Positions 19,385 to 28,355 of a stretch of 64,000 nucleotides of DNA are shown piece by piece. Position 1 is the first letter of the stretch; each line of letters begins with the position of its first letter. This stretch comes from Amycolatopsis aidingensis (GTDB lineage Bacteria; Actinomycetota; Actinomycetes; Mycobacteriales; Pseudonocardiaceae). The DNA is taken from contig NZ_CP076538.1 of the NCBI RefSeq assembly GCF_018885265.1, positions 806,001 to 870,000 of the forward strand, written 5' to 3'. The position numbers and the translations under genes are program-made. The notes below the pieces were generated by a model. It saw only the letters and a program-made list of their open reading frames with translations. It was not told the DNA's origin and searched no databases.

Positions 19385-19838
19385 TTAGGGGCCGATGCCT
19401 CGGCAGGGGCGGGTGCGCAGGCCGTCCACGTAGTCGGGTGGGGGCGCCGGCGGCCTCGGCGGCGTCGGCGAGCACGCCGAGGTACCGCGCCGAGGGGAGG
19501 CCGCCCTCGTAGGCGTGCAGCACGTACAGCCAGGCCAGCACGGAGCCGTCCATGGTCTGCACCCGCAACCGGATCTTGTTGTGCATCCCCAGGTCGCCGC
19601 CCTCCCAGCTGTCCAGCAGGCTCTCGTCGAGCGGGGTCACGTCGTAGAGCACCACGAACACCCGGGATCCGGGGTCCTCCACGATCGTGGCCAGGGCGCC
19701 TTCCCAGCCCAGATCCTCGCCCCCGAAGGTCAGCCGCCAGCCTTCCAGCCAGCCGGTGCCCGCCATCGGCGAGTGCGGGGCTCGCTCCATCATCTGGGCG
19801 GGTTCCATGTTGGACCCGTACGCGGCATACAAAGGCAC
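19385..19838 (-). pseudogene. Gamma-glutamylcyclotransferase-family protein with a C-terminal frameshift
   Basis: The frame starts M-P-L-Y-A-A-Y-G-S-N-M, the YGSN nucleotide-like loop of the GGCT/AIG2-like fold, and stays family-like to A-A-E-A-A-G-A-P. It then loses similarity at a run of five G (19440-19444). Removing one base there restores P-D-Y-V-D-G-L-R-T-R-P-C-R-G-I-G-P and a TAA at 19385, a natural end of about 150 residues. As read, the frame instead runs on to 19239 through repeat cluster C, giving an artificial heptapeptide repeat (V-F-A-P-H-A-H). Position equals Rv3304 in mycobacteria. The indel may be a sequencing error. Confidence 0.78.
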
Positions 19839-19971
19839 GGCGACAGCCTAGCGACCATCTCGTCACCTGTTCGGACGCATCCGGGCGTGTCTGGGTCACC
19901 GGCCACCCGACCGCCAGCGGACCGGCCCGCGTACGGTGGATGAGGCAGTCGTGTGGAGGAGGAAGGTCAAC

Positions 19972-21375
19972 GTGACCAGGATCGTGATCATGGGCGGCGG
20001 GCCTGCGGGTTACGAGGCAGCACTGGTCGCCGCGCAGCACGGCGCCGACGTCACCGTGGTGGAACGGGACGGCCTCGGCGGCGCCTGCGTGCTCTACGAC
20101 TGCGTCCCCTCCAAGACCTTCATCGCCTCCTCCGGGGCGCGCGCCGGGATGCACGGACTCAGCGAGCTCGGCATCGTCACCGACCTCGCGAAAACCCGCA
20201 TCGACCTGCACACCGTGCACGGCAGGGTGAAGGGCCTCGCCCTCGCCCAGTCCGCCGACATCCGGGCGCGGGTGCAGCGCGAGGGGGTGCGGGTGCTGAG
20301 CGGGACCGGCCGGTTCTGCGACGCCGAGCCGGGGCTGGCCACCCACCAGATCGCGGTCACCACGATGTCCGGGGAGCAGGAGATCCTGGACGCCGACGTG
20401 GTGCTGATCGCCACCGGTGCCACCCCGCGGGTGCTGCCCGGCGCGGTGCCGGACGGCGACCGGATCCTGGACTGGCGCCAGCTCTACGACCTGCCCGAAC
20501 TGCCGGAACACCTTGCCGTCATCGGTTCCGGGGTCACCGGGGCCGAGTTCGCCTCCGCCTACACCGAGATGGGCGTCAAGGTCACCGTGGTCTCCAGCCG
20601 GGACCGGGTGCTGCCGCACGAGGACGCCGACGCCGCCGCGGTGCTGGAGGAGGTCTTCAGCCAGCGGGGCACCACCGTGGCCAAGCACGCCCGCGCCGAC
20701 CGGGTGGAACGCACCGAGAAGGGCGTCGAGGTCCACCTCACCGACGGCAGGGTGATCGAGGCCAGCCACGCCCTGATGACCGTCGGCTCGGTCCCGAACA
20801 CCTCGGACATCGGCCTGGAACGGCTGGGCATCGAGCCCGGCCCCGGCGGGTTCATCGCGGTCGACCGGGTGTCCCGGACCAGCGCGCCCGGGGTGTACGC
20901 GGCCGGCGACTGCACCGGGGTGATGATGCTCGCCTCCGTGGCCAGCATGCAGGGCCGGATCGCCATGTGGCACGCCCTCGGCCAGGGGGTGGCGCCGATC
21001 AAGCTGAAAACCGTGGCGGCCAACGTGTTCACCCACCCGGAGATCGCCACGGTCGGGATCAGCCAGCAGGCCATCGACAGCGGCGAGGTGCCTGCCCGCA
21101 CCATCATGCTGCCGCTGGCCACCAACGCCAGGGCCAAGATGGAGGGCCTGCGGCACGGCTTCGTCAAGCTGTTCTGCCGGCCGGCCACCGGCGTGGTGGT
21201 CGGTGGCGTTGTCGCCGCGCCCACCGCGAGCGAGCTGATCCTGCCGATCGCGCTGGCCGTGCAGAACCAGCTCACCGTGGAGCACCTGGCGCTGACCTTC
21301 TCGGTCTACCCCTCACTGTCCGGGTCGATCACCGAGGCGGGCCGCCAGCTCATGCGGCACGACGACCTCGACTGA
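19972..21375 (+). CDS. lpdA: Flavoprotein disulfide reductase-like NAD(P)H:quinone reductase, LpdA type
   Basis: 467 residues starting at GTG 19972, which has a strong GGAGGAGGAAGG site; the frame is open to 19936. FAD-binding G-G-G-P-A-G-Y-E, NAD(P)-binding G-S-G-V-T-G-A-E-F and A-A-G-D-C-T-G are clear. It closely follows M. tuberculosis LpdA (Rv3303c), a quinone reductase rather than a lipoamide dehydrogenase, including the C-terminal V-Y-P-S-L-S-G-S-I-T-E-A in place of the His-Glu catalytic pair. Unlike the mycobacterial protein as I recall it, both cysteines of the CX4C redox motif are present (C39-V-L-Y-D-C44). Next to glycerol genes, as in mycobacteria. Confidence 0.9.
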   Translation: MTRIVIMGGGPAGYEAALVAAQHGADVTVVERDGLGGACVLYDCVPSKTFIASSGARAGMHGLSELGIVTDLAKTRIDLHTVHGRVKGLALAQSADIRARVQREGVRVLSGTGRFCDAEPGLATHQIAVTTMSGEQEILDADVVLIATGATPRVLPGAVPDGDRILDWRQLYDLPELPEHLAVIGSGVTGAEFASAYTEMGVKVTVVSSRDRVLPHEDADAAAVLEEVFSQRGTTVAKHARADRVERTEKGVEVHLTDGRVIEASHALMTVGSVPNTSDIGLERLGIEPGPGGFIAVDRVSRTSAPGVYAAGDCTGVMMLASVASMQGRIAMWHALGQGVAPIKLKTVAANVFTHPEIATVGISQQAIDSGEVPARTIMLPLATNARAKMEGLRHGFVKLFCRPATGVVVGGVVAAPTASELILPIALAVQNQLTVEHLALTFSVYPSLSGSITEAGRQLMRHDDLD

Positions 21376-21389
21376 GCTCGACCGAGGTC
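21364..21389. terminator. Short inverted repeat between convergent lpdA and glpK ends
   Basis: GACCTCG and CGAGGTC (7-bp stem, 12-base loop with an internal GAGCTC) straddle the two stop codons. No U-tract. Could terminate both genes, but the stem is short and partly coding. Confidence 0.4.
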
Positions 21390-22899
21390 ACTCGTCCTCC
21401 ACCCAGTCGAAGGTCTTGGTGACGGCCTTCTTCCAGTTGCGGTACTCGCGGGCCCTGCGGGTCTCGTCCATTGCCGGGTCCCACTGCCGGTCCTTGGCCC
21501 AGTTGCTGCGGATGTCCTCCTCGCTGCCCCAGAAACCGACCGCGAGCCCGGCGGCGTAGGCGGCGCCGAGCGCGGTGGTCTCGTTCACCACCGGCCGGAT
21601 CACCGGTACGCCGAGGATGTCCGCCTGGAACTGCATGAGCAGCTCGTTCACCACCATGCCGCCGTCCACCTTGAGTGACTTCAGCGGCACCCCGGAGTCG
21701 GCGTCCATCGCGTCGATCACCTCGCGGGTCTGGAACGCGGTGGCCTCCAGCACCGCCCGGCACAGGTGGCCCTTGTTCACGAACCGGGTGAGCCCGACGA
21801 TCGCCCCGCGCGCGTCCGAGCGCCAGTACGGGGCGAACAGTCCGGAGAAGGCCGGCACGAAGTACGCTCCTCCGTTGTCCTGCACCGTGCGCGCGTGCTG
21901 CTCGATCTCCGGGGCCGAGCCGATCAGGCCGAGGTTGTCCCGCAGCCACTGCACCAGCGAGCCGGTGACCGCGATCGAGCCCTCCAGCGCGTACACGGTG
22001 CGGCTGGAGCCGATCTTGTAGCAGACCGTGGTGAGCAGCCCGTTGTCCGAGAGCACCTTCTCGGTTCCGGTGTTCAGCAGCACGAAGTTGCCGGTGCCGT
22101 AGGTGTTCTTCGCCTCGCCGGGGGAGAGGCAGGCCTGGCCGAAGGTGGCCGCCTGCTGGTCACCGAGGATGCCGGCGATCGGCACCCCTGCGAACGCGCC
22201 CCGCGCCCTGACCTTGCCGTACTCCTCCGAGGAGGACCGGATCTCGGGCAGCATGGACAGCGGGATGCCCATGTCCGCGGCGATGTCCGCGTCCCAGGAC
22301 AGGGTGTCCAGGTCCATCAGCAGGGTGCGGGAGGCGTTGGTGGGGTCGGTGACGTGCACCCCGCCGTCCGGGCCGCCGGTCATGTTCCACAGCACCCAGG
22401 TGTCCATATTGCCGAACAGCAGCTCACCCGCCTCGGCCCGCTCCCTGACACCGTCCACATTGTCCAGGATCCACTTGATCTTCGGGCCGGAGAAGTAGGT
22501 GGCCAGCGGCAGCCCGGTCTTGGCGCGGTAACGCTCCTGCCCGCCGCCGAGTGCCCCGAGCTCGGCCACGATCCGGTCGGTCCTGGTGTCCTGCCAGACG
22601 ATCGCGTTGTACACCGGCTTGCCGGTTTTACGGTCCCACACCAGGGTGGTTTCCCGCTGGTTGGTGATTCCGACCGCGGTGATCGAGCTGGGCTCCAGGT
22701 CCGCCTTGGCCAGCGCGCCCGCGGCCACGGTGCGGGTGTTGGACCAGATCTCCTCGGCGTTGTGCTCGACCCAGCCCGCCTGCGGGAAGATCTGCTCGTG
22801 CTCGCGCTGGTCCACCGCCACCACCCGGCCGGAGTGGTCGAAGATCATGGTGCGGGTCGAGGTGGTGCCCTGGTCGATCGCGGCGACGTACGAAGTCAT
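21388..22899 (-). CDS. glpK: Glycerol kinase
   Basis: 503 residues from the ATG at 22899, which has GAGGAG five bases upstream; the longer open frame reaching into glpF is spurious. FGGY-kinase features: [10 protein letters not shown] phosphate loop, N-Q-R-E-T, G-D-Q-Q-A-A, G-T-G-N-F, and the C-terminal [11 protein letters not shown] and [15 protein letters not shown]. Phosphorylates glycerol to sn-glycerol 3-phosphate using ATP. It follows glpF by 26 bases on the same strand, forming an uptake and trapping operon; glpD is divergent. Confidence 0.97.
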   Translation of the reverse strand: MTSYVAAIDQGTTSTRTMIFDHSGRVVAVDQREHEQIFPQAGWVEHNAEEIWSNTRTVAAGALAKADLEPSSITAVGITNQRETTLVWDRKTGKPVYNAIVWQDTRTDRIVAELGALGGGQERYRAKTGLPLATYFSGPKIKWILDNVDGVRERAEAGELLFGNMDTWVLWNMTGGPDGGVHVTDPTNASRTLLMDLDTLSWDADIAADMGIPLSMLPEIRSSSEEYGKVRARGAFAGVPIAGILGDQQAATFGQACLSPGEAKNTYGTGNFVLLNTGTEKVLSDNGLLTTVCYKIGSSRTVYALEGSIAVTGSLVQWLRDNLGLIGSAPEIEQHARTVQDNGGAYFVPAFSGLFAPYWRSDARGAIVGLTRFVNKGHLCRAVLEATAFQTREVIDAMDADSGVPLKSLKVDGGMVVNELLMQFQADILGVPVIRPVVNETTALGAAYAAGLAVGFWGSEEDIRSNWAKDRQWDPAMDETRRAREYRNWKKAVTKTFDWVEDE

Positions 22900-22925
22900 A
22901 TGCGCTCCTCGTGAGTTGGCGTGGA

Positions 22926-23666
22926 TCAGGTGGGCAGGACCAGGTACAGCAGGGCGGCCAGCGCGCCACCGGCCAGCGGGCCGGCCACCGGAATCCAGGA
23001 GTACCCCCAGTCGGCCCCGCCCTTGCCCCGGATGGGCAGCAGCGCGTAGGCGATGCGCGGGCCAAGGTCGCGGGCCGGGTTGATGGCGTAGCCGGTCGGG
23101 CCGCCGAGTGAGGTGCCGATCACCAGCACGACGAAGGCCACCCCGGCGTAGCCGAGCGCGGCGTTGCCGAACTGCGGTACCCCGTTCGGGCCCTGCTCGA
23201 AGGTGGGGGTCAGCAGGATCCAGGCCACCAGCACGAAGGTACCGATGATCTCGGTGACCAGGTTCCAGGTCGTGTTCCGGATCTGCGGGACGGTGGAGAA
23301 GATCCCGAGCGTGCCCTCCGGCTCGGGATGCTGGTCGAACTGCAGCTTGTAGGTCGCCCAGCACAACACCGCGCCGAGTACACCGCCGACCAGCTGGCCC
23401 GCGAAGTAGATCGGCACGTCGGCCCAGGCGGTCTTCTCCGCGATGGCCAGCCCGAGGGTGACGGCCGGATTGATATGCGCCCCGCTGGGCGCGGCGATGC
23501 TGGCCCCGGTGAAGACCGCGAACCCCCAGCCGATGGTGATGAACAGGAAGCCGGTGCCGGTGCCGTTGCTCTTGCGCAACACGTTGTTGGCGACGACACC
23601 CGTGCCGAGCAGGACCAGAATGGCGGTCCCCAGCAGTTCCCAGACGAAAATCGAACCCGCACTCAT
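22926..23666 (-). CDS. glpF: Glycerol uptake facilitator (aquaglyceroporin)
   Basis: 246 residues starting at ATG 23666 (GGAGGG upstream). MIP-family channel with six membrane helices and two half-helix NPA boxes, H-I-N-P-A-V-T and A-I-N-P-A-R-D; the aspartate after the second box is characteristic of glycerol-conducting members. First gene of glpF-glpK, divergent from glpD. Confidence 0.95.
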   Translation of the reverse strand: MSAGSIFVWELLGTAILVLLGTGVVANNVLRKSNGTGTGFLFITIGWGFAVFTGASIAAPSGAHINPAVTLGLAIAEKTAWADVPIYFAGQLVGGVLGAVLCWATYKLQFDQHPEPEGTLGIFSTVPQIRNTTWNLVTEIIGTFVLVAWILLTPTFEQGPNGVPQFGNAALGYAGVAFVVLVIGTSLGGPTGYAINPARDLGPRIAYALLPIRGKGGADWGYSWIPVAGPLAGGALAALLYLVLPT

Positions 23667-23884
23667 TCGTAGCCCTCCACACTGGACTGGGTCAGCGCAG
23701 GGTCGACCGCGGTGCGCCGCGTCGGCCCCGGTGCCGACCCACGATCTCCGCACGCTACTGCGTCGCCGACGATCATTCCAGGAGCCAACCGCAGCAATCG
23801 GCCGAGACCGGATCTTTCACCGGTTCCGGGGTGGGCTCGCCCACGACGACGTGCGGTCTCGGCGGGACGTGCGATGCTGGGGGC
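23667..23884. promoter_or_regulatory. Divergent glpF/glpD control region
   Basis: About 240 bases separate the start codons of glpF and glpD, the only non-coding space in the glycerol regulon, so promoters for both transcripts must lie here. No regulator gene adjoins it and I cannot confidently place a GlpR-type operator. Confidence 0.45.
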
Positions 23885-23911
23885 ATGAGGGTTAAGGAGG
23901 TGCGCAGGTGA
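23885..23911 (+). CDS. Possible eight-codon leader peptide overlapping the glpD start
   Basis: ATG at 23885 opens an eight-codon frame (M-R-V-K-E-V-R-R) whose TGA (23909-23911) overlaps the GTG start of glpD (23908-23910). The glpD ribosome-binding site AAGGAGG lies inside it, so ribosomes terminating here could reinitiate at glpD. May be chance. Confidence 0.25.
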   Translation: MRVKEVRR

Positions 23912-25638
23912 CTGGGTCGCGGCCGGACAACCCGGCACAACTGGGGCCGGAGAAGCGGGAGGAATCCTGGAGGCGGCTCGGCGAGGAGACCTTCGACCTG
24001 GTGGTGATCGGCGGCGGTGTGGTCGGCGCGGGGACCGCGCTGGACGCGGCCACCCGGGGGCTGCGGGTCGCCCTGGTCGAGGCGCGTGATCTCGCCTCCG
24101 GCACCTCCAGCCGCTCCAGCAAGCTGTTCCACGGCGGGCTGCGCTACCTGGAGCAACTGGAGTTCGGGCTGGTCCGGGAGGCGCTGCGGGAGCGGGAGCT
24201 GATGCTCAACACGATCGCGCCGCATCTGGTCAAGCCGGTGAGCTTCCTCTACCCGCTCACCCACCGGGGCTGGGAGCGCCCGTACACCGCGGCCGGGCTG
24301 TTCCTGTACGACACCATGGGCGGGGCGCGCTCGGTGCCGGGGCAGAAACACCTGACCAAGGCCGGTGCGCTGCGGATGGTGCCCGCGTTGAAGCGGGACG
24401 CGCTGGTCGGTGGCATCCGCTACTACGACGCGCAGGCCGATGACGCCCGGCACACCATGACCGTGGCCCGCACCGCCGCGCACTACGGGGCCGTGGTGCG
24501 CACCTCCACCCAGGTGGTCGGGTTCCTGCGCGAGGCCGACCGGGTCTCCGGGGTCCGGGTCCGCGATGTGGAGGACGGCCGCGAGACCGAGGTGCGCGCC
24601 AGCGTGGTGGTCAACTGCACCGGGGTGTGGACCGACGAGCTGCAGCGGCTGTCCGGCAGCAGGGGCCGGTTCCGGGTGCGGGCCAGCAAGGGCGTGCACA
24701 TCGTGGTGCCGAGGGACCGGATCGTCTCGGACTCGGGGCTGATCCTGCGCACCGAGAAGTCCGTGCTGTTCGTGATCCCGTGGCGCAACCACTGGATCGT
24801 CGGCACCACCGACACCGACTGGAACCTCGACCTCGCCCACCCGGCGGCGACCCGGCACGATATCGACTACCTGCTCGAGCATGTGAACACCGTGCTGGCG
24901 ACCCCGCTGACGCACGAGGACATCGAGGGGGTCTACGCCGGTCTGCGGCCGCTGCTGGCGGGGGAGAGCGAGGAGACCTCGAAGCTGTCCAGGGAGCACG
25001 CGGTGGCCAGGGCGGCGCCGGGGCTGGTGGCGATCGCGGGCGGCAAGTACACCACCTACCGGGTGATGGCGGCCGATGCGGTGGAGGCCGCGGCCGCGGA
25101 CCTTGCGGGCAGGCCGCAGCCCTCGATCACCGACAAGGTGCCGCTGATCGGCGCGGACGGCTATCACGCCCTGGTCAACCAGGCCGATCACGTGGCCGCC
25201 GAGCACGGGCTGCACCCGTACCGGGTCCGGCACCTGCTGGACCGCTACGGCTCGCTGGTGCACGAGGTGCTGGCGCTCGGCGATGGCCGTCCGGACCTGC
25301 TGCGCCCGCTGGACTCGGCTCCGGACTACCTGGGGGTCGAGGTGATCTACGCGGTGAGCCACGAGGGCGCGCTGCACCTGGAGGACGTGCTGGCCCGGCG
25401 CACCCGGATCGCCATCGAGTACCCGCATCGCGGGACCGACTGCGCCGAGCAGGTGGCCCGGCTGATGGGTGAGGTACTCGGCTGGTCGGCCGAGACGATC
25501 ACCCGCGAGGTCGAGGTGTACAACGCGCGGGTTGAGGCCGAGCGGGACTCCCAGTCGCAGCCGAACGACGAGTCCGCCGATGCTCGCCGCTCCGCCGCCC
25601 CCGAGGTCCGCTCCGGCATCACCGAACCGGTCAGCTGA
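23908..25638 (+). CDS. glpD: Glycerol-3-phosphate dehydrogenase, FAD-dependent
   Basis: 576 residues from the GTG at 23908 (AAGGAGG upstream). Dinucleotide-binding V-V-I-G-G-G-V-V-G-A-G-T-A, then R-S-S-K-L-F-H-G-G-L-R-Y-L-E, V-V-N-C-T-G-V-W-T-D, T-T-D-T-D-W and I-A-G-G-K-Y-T-T-Y-R, the diagnostic blocks of aerobic GlpD. Oxidises glycerol 3-phosphate to dihydroxyacetone phosphate at the membrane and passes electrons to the quinone pool; the nearby LpdA is also quinone-linked. The 3' end overlaps the convergent acyl-CoA synthetase gene by eight bases. Confidence 0.95.
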   Translation: MTGSRPDNPAQLGPEKREESWRRLGEETFDLVVIGGGVVGAGTALDAATRGLRVALVEARDLASGTSSRSSKLFHGGLRYLEQLEFGLVREALRERELMLNTIAPHLVKPVSFLYPLTHRGWERPYTAAGLFLYDTMGGARSVPGQKHLTKAGALRMVPALKRDALVGGIRYYDAQADDARHTMTVARTAAHYGAVVRTSTQVVGFLREADRVSGVRVRDVEDGRETEVRASVVVNCTGVWTDELQRLSGSRGRFRVRASKGVHIVVPRDRIVSDSGLILRTEKSVLFVIPWRNHWIVGTTDTDWNLDLAHPAATRHDIDYLLEHVNTVLATPLTHEDIEGVYAGLRPLLAGESEETSKLSREHAVARAAPGLVAIAGGKYTTYRVMAADAVEAAAADLAGRPQPSITDKVPLIGADGYHALVNQADHVAAEHGLHPYRVRHLLDRYGSLVHEVLALGDGRPDLLRPLDSAPDYLGVEVIYAVSHEGALHLEDVLARRTRIAIEYPHRGTDCAEQVARLMGEVLGWSAETITREVEVYNARVEAERDSQSQPNDESADARRSAAPEVRSGITEPVS

Positions 25639-27103
25639 GTGCCTTCCTGTCTGGTTTGCCGATTTCGGTGAGCGGGAGGGCGGGGGTGAACATGACCTCG
25701 GCGGGGACGAAGTGTTCCTGGCCGAGGGTGGCGCGGGCATAGCCGCGGACGTCCTCGGCGCGCACCGCATCCGGCTCGGTGGGCACGACGACCGCGCGCA
25801 GCACCGTGCCCTCCGGGCCGGGCACCCCGACCACGGCGACCTCGCGCACCCCACGGCAGCCCGTCAGTGCGTTCTCCACCATCGTGGGGTGCACCCTGGT
25901 TCCGTGCTCGCCGGTGACGATCACGTCGTCGGCCCGGCCGAGCAGGTACAGGTAGCCCTCGGCGTCGAACCGGCCGATGTCGCCGGTGCGCAGCCAGCCG
26001 TCCACGACGACGGCCGCGTTCGCTCCCTGCCGCCCCCGGTAGCCCGCCATCAGGGCCAGCCCGCGCACCAGCACCTCGCCGATACCGGTGCCGTCGCCAT
26101 CGTCGTCGATCCGGGCCTCCATCCCGGGCACGATCCGGCCGACCGACTCCAGCCGCCCCGGGTGCCCCGCCAGTTCCGCCGCCGAGATGCTGGCGATCAT
26201 GGGCGCCTCGGTGAGCCCGTATCCCTGGCCCACCACCGGCCCGAACACCGCCAGCGCCTGCCGCAGCCGGTGCGCGGGCAACGGGCTGGCGCCCAGCGAC
26301 AGCGACCGCACGCTGCTCAGGTCGGTGCCGGGCCGGGCGGGGTGGTCCAGCAGGGCCGCGAGCCGCGGCGGGGTGAGGGACAGCTCGGTGACCCGCTCGG
26401 CGGCGATATCGCGCAGCACCGCACCGGCGTCGAAGCCCTCGTGCAGCACCACGGTGTCCCCGCGCAGCAGGGCGCCGAGCACGGCCGCGTTCCCGGTCAG
26501 GTGCGACACCGGCGCCACCACCAGCACCCGGCCCGGCCCGGCGGGGTCCGGCCGGAAGATATGCGCCATCCCGTCGTAGATCCCGCTGTGCTCGATCAGC
26601 TTCGGCGGCCCGGTGGTGCCCCCGGACGGGAAGATCGTGCGCACCGCGTCCGGAAGGTCGGCAAGGTCCGGATCGGGCCAGTGGGACGGGTCTGCCAGCA
26701 GGTCGTGGGCGCCGGGCCACGGCCCGATGGACAGCAGCCGCTCTGGGCGGGCGGCCTCGGCCAGCGCGCGGGTCTGCTCCCGGCGCGGGTCGACCACCAG
26801 CGTCCGCACCCCCGCCGTGTGCAGCGCGGCGGCCCGGTCCGGCAGGCTTGCCGAGGCCGCGACCAGCAGCACCGGTAGCCCGCGCAGCTGCGCGGCCAGC
26901 TGGGCCAGCACGGTCTCCGGCCGGTTCCCGCCCATGACCGCCACCGGGGCGTCAGCGCATTCGGCGCCGAAGCCCGCGGCCAGCCCGCGCAGGATCTCCC
27001 CGGCGGCCCGGTAGCTCAGACTGCCGCCCCGGTGCCGGAACGCGGTGCGCCCGCCGTAGTCCTCCAGCGCCGCGAGCAGCCGGGAAAGGAACGCCGAGGC
27101 CAT
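25631..27103 (-). CDS. AMP-forming acyl-CoA synthetase-like (ANL superfamily) enzyme
   Basis: 490 residues from ATG 27103. ANL motifs in order: P-loop F-P-S-G-G-T-T-G-P-P-K-L (the usual SSGTTG is S-G-G-T-T-G here), G-Q-G-Y-G-L-T-E, L-R-T-G-D-I-G hinge region with Asp, and the C-terminal catalytic lysine in I-G-K-P-D-R-K. It should adenylate a carboxylate and perhaps form a CoA ester; the substrate is unknown. Last gene of a five-gene leftward operon with membrane proteins and an acetyltransferase, starting two bases after its neighbour's stop. Confidence 0.82.
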   Translation of the reverse strand: MASAFLSRLLAALEDYGGRTAFRHRGGSLSYRAAGEILRGLAAGFGAECADAPVAVMGGNRPETVLAQLAAQLRGLPVLLVAASASLPDRAAALHTAGVRTLVVDPRREQTRALAEAARPERLLSIGPWPGAHDLLADPSHWPDPDLADLPDAVRTIFPSGGTTGPPKLIEHSGIYDGMAHIFRPDPAGPGRVLVVAPVSHLTGNAAVLGALLRGDTVVLHEGFDAGAVLRDIAAERVTELSLTPPRLAALLDHPARPGTDLSSVRSLSLGASPLPAHRLRQALAVFGPVVGQGYGLTEAPMIASISAAELAGHPGRLESVGRIVPGMEARIDDDGDGTGIGEVLVRGLALMAGYRGRQGANAAVVVDGWLRTGDIGRFDAEGYLYLLGRADDVIVTGEHGTRVHPTMVENALTGCRGVREVAVVGVPGPEGTVLRAVVVPTEPDAVRAEDVRGYARATLGQEHFVPAEVMFTPALPLTEIGKPDRKALS

Positions 27104-27105
27104 GC

Positions 27106-27444
27106 TTACTCCGGTCCCGGCAGGCCGAGCCGCCGGTAGGCCTGGCGGACGAGTTTCAGCCCCTGCCCGGCGAGCCGTTCGGCCATCTCGAAGTCCTTTT
27201 CGGACGAAGCGGTGGCCAGGATCGCGCCTGCCGAGTGCCAGCGCTCCCTTGCCTTGCGCAGCAGGGTGGCCGCCTCCGGGTCGGTGCTGGGTTCGGGGAT
27301 GTCCACATAGTGCCCGAGCCGCAAGTACCTGGCCCTGGCCGAGATCTCCTCGTCGCCCGCGGTGTGCCTGCGCCGCACCAGCACCGGCAGCAGGGCACCG
27401 CAGGCCAGTACCGCGGCGGCCAGCCCGATCCACAGCCAGGTCAT
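27106..27444 (-). CDS. Small N-terminally anchored membrane protein
   Basis: 112 residues: one N-terminal membrane helix (W-L-W-I-G-L-A-A-A-V-L) followed by R-R-R and a charged helical cytoplasmic region with F-E-M-A-E-R-L-A and L-V-R-Q-A-Y-R-R-L. No family recognised. ATG overlaps the stop of the upstream membrane-protein gene (ATGA), and the acyl-CoA synthetase gene follows after two bases, so it belongs to one translationally coupled set. Confidence 0.7.
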   Translation of the reverse strand: MTWLWIGLAAAVLACGALLPVLVRRRHTAGDEEISARARYLRLGHYVDIPEPSTDPEAATLLRKARERWHSAGAILATASSEKDFEMAERLAGQGLKLVRQAYRRLGLPGPE

Positions 27445-28355
27445 CGCAGCAGCACCCGTTCCAGCTCGGCCAGCCGCCGCTCCACCTCGGCCAGCTCGTG
27501 CGGCTCTCGCGCCTGCTCCAGCAACCGCAGCACCTCGGTGTACTCGCGGGCGGTCGTGGCCACGGCGGTGGAGTCCCCGGGATGCAGGATCTCCCCGGCG
27601 AGCCGGTTCAGCCGCGACTCGGCGTCCCGGCGGCGACGGGCCCGCGCGCGCTCGGCCCGCCTGCGCCCGCGCAACGCCAGCGCCGTCGTCCGCAGCAGCA
27701 GGAAGAAGGCGACCGAGGCGGCCACCATGCCCGCGCAGGCCAGCGCGATCTGCCCGCGGGCCAGGGTGTCCGGCAGCTCCCCACGCCGCGGCAGCTCGCC
27801 GTAGTACCCGGCGGCCTCCGCGTCGAAGGTGAGCACGAACTCCTCGATCTCCGGGGTCAGGTTGGCCGGGGTGGCGCGGTACTGCGCGGACAGCTCGGCC
27901 GCGGTCAGCAGGCTCATCTCGAACTCGGCCAGGCTCGCCCCCGGCTTGGCCGGGGCCGGAAACTCCGGTCCGGTGCAGTACGAGCTGCCGTACTCGCCAT
28001 CCTCCCCGGTGGCGAACAGGATCACCATATTGGTCGGCACCCGCGCCGCGATTCGCTCGCACATCGCGTAGTCCGGCCCGTTCACGTGCTCCGTGGCCGG
28101 CAGCGGGCCCGGGGTGAGCAGCACCGCGACGACCGCCCGGTCGCCGATCACCTCGGTGGCCCTGCGCGCGTCCACCGAGTCCGGCGCGCCCCGTTCCTGG
28201 TACACCGGACCGGCACGCAGACCCTCGACGATCGTGCGGATCCGGTCGTCAGCCGAGGACCACGGCCGGAAGACCAGCAGGAAAGCGGCGAGCCCGATGG
28301 CGGCCGCGAAACAGGCCCACAGCGGGATACCGAGCCAGGTCCTGGCGCCTTTCAC
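27441..28355 (-). CDS. Two-helix membrane protein with extracytoplasmic domain
   Basis: 304 residues from GTG 28355. Helix 1 (about 10-30) is followed by an extracytoplasmic domain of about 160 residues with two cysteines (Y-A-M-C and S-S-Y-C) that could pair, helix 2 (about 210-230), then a very basic segment (R-G-R-R-R-A-E-R-A-R-A-R-R-R-R) and a coiled-coil-like C terminus (E-L-A-E-V-E-R-R-L-A-E-L). No recognised family. Both ends overlap neighbouring genes by four bases. Confidence 0.72.
   Translation of the reverse strand: MKGARTWLGIPLWACFAAAIGLAAFLLVFRPWSSADDRIRTIVEGLRAGPVYQERGAPDSVDARRATEVIGDRAVVAVLLTPGPLPATEHVNGPDYAMCERIAARVPTNMVILFATGEDGEYGSSYCTGPEFPAPAKPGASLAEFEMSLLTAAELSAQYRATPANLTPEIEEFVLTFDAEAAGYYGELPRRGELPDTLARGQIALACAGMVAASVAFFLLLRTTALALRGRRRAERARARRRRDAESRLNRLAGEILHPGDSTAVATTAREYTEVLRLLEQAREPHELAEVERRLAELERVLLR

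Noticed and set aside
19239..19385. Heptapeptide repeat tail (V-F-A-P-H-A-H) as a protein domain
   Set aside because: It comes from read-through of an intergenic repeat after an apparent frameshift.
19972..21375. Lipoamide dehydrogenase (E3) of pyruvate dehydrogenase
   Set aside because: The C-terminal His-Glu catalytic pair is absent and the closest recognisable group is the LpdA quinone reductase.
21388..23682. A 764-residue fused protein ending in glycerol kinase
   Set aside because: The extension is glpF read in another frame; glpK has its own ATG and ribosome-binding site at 22899.
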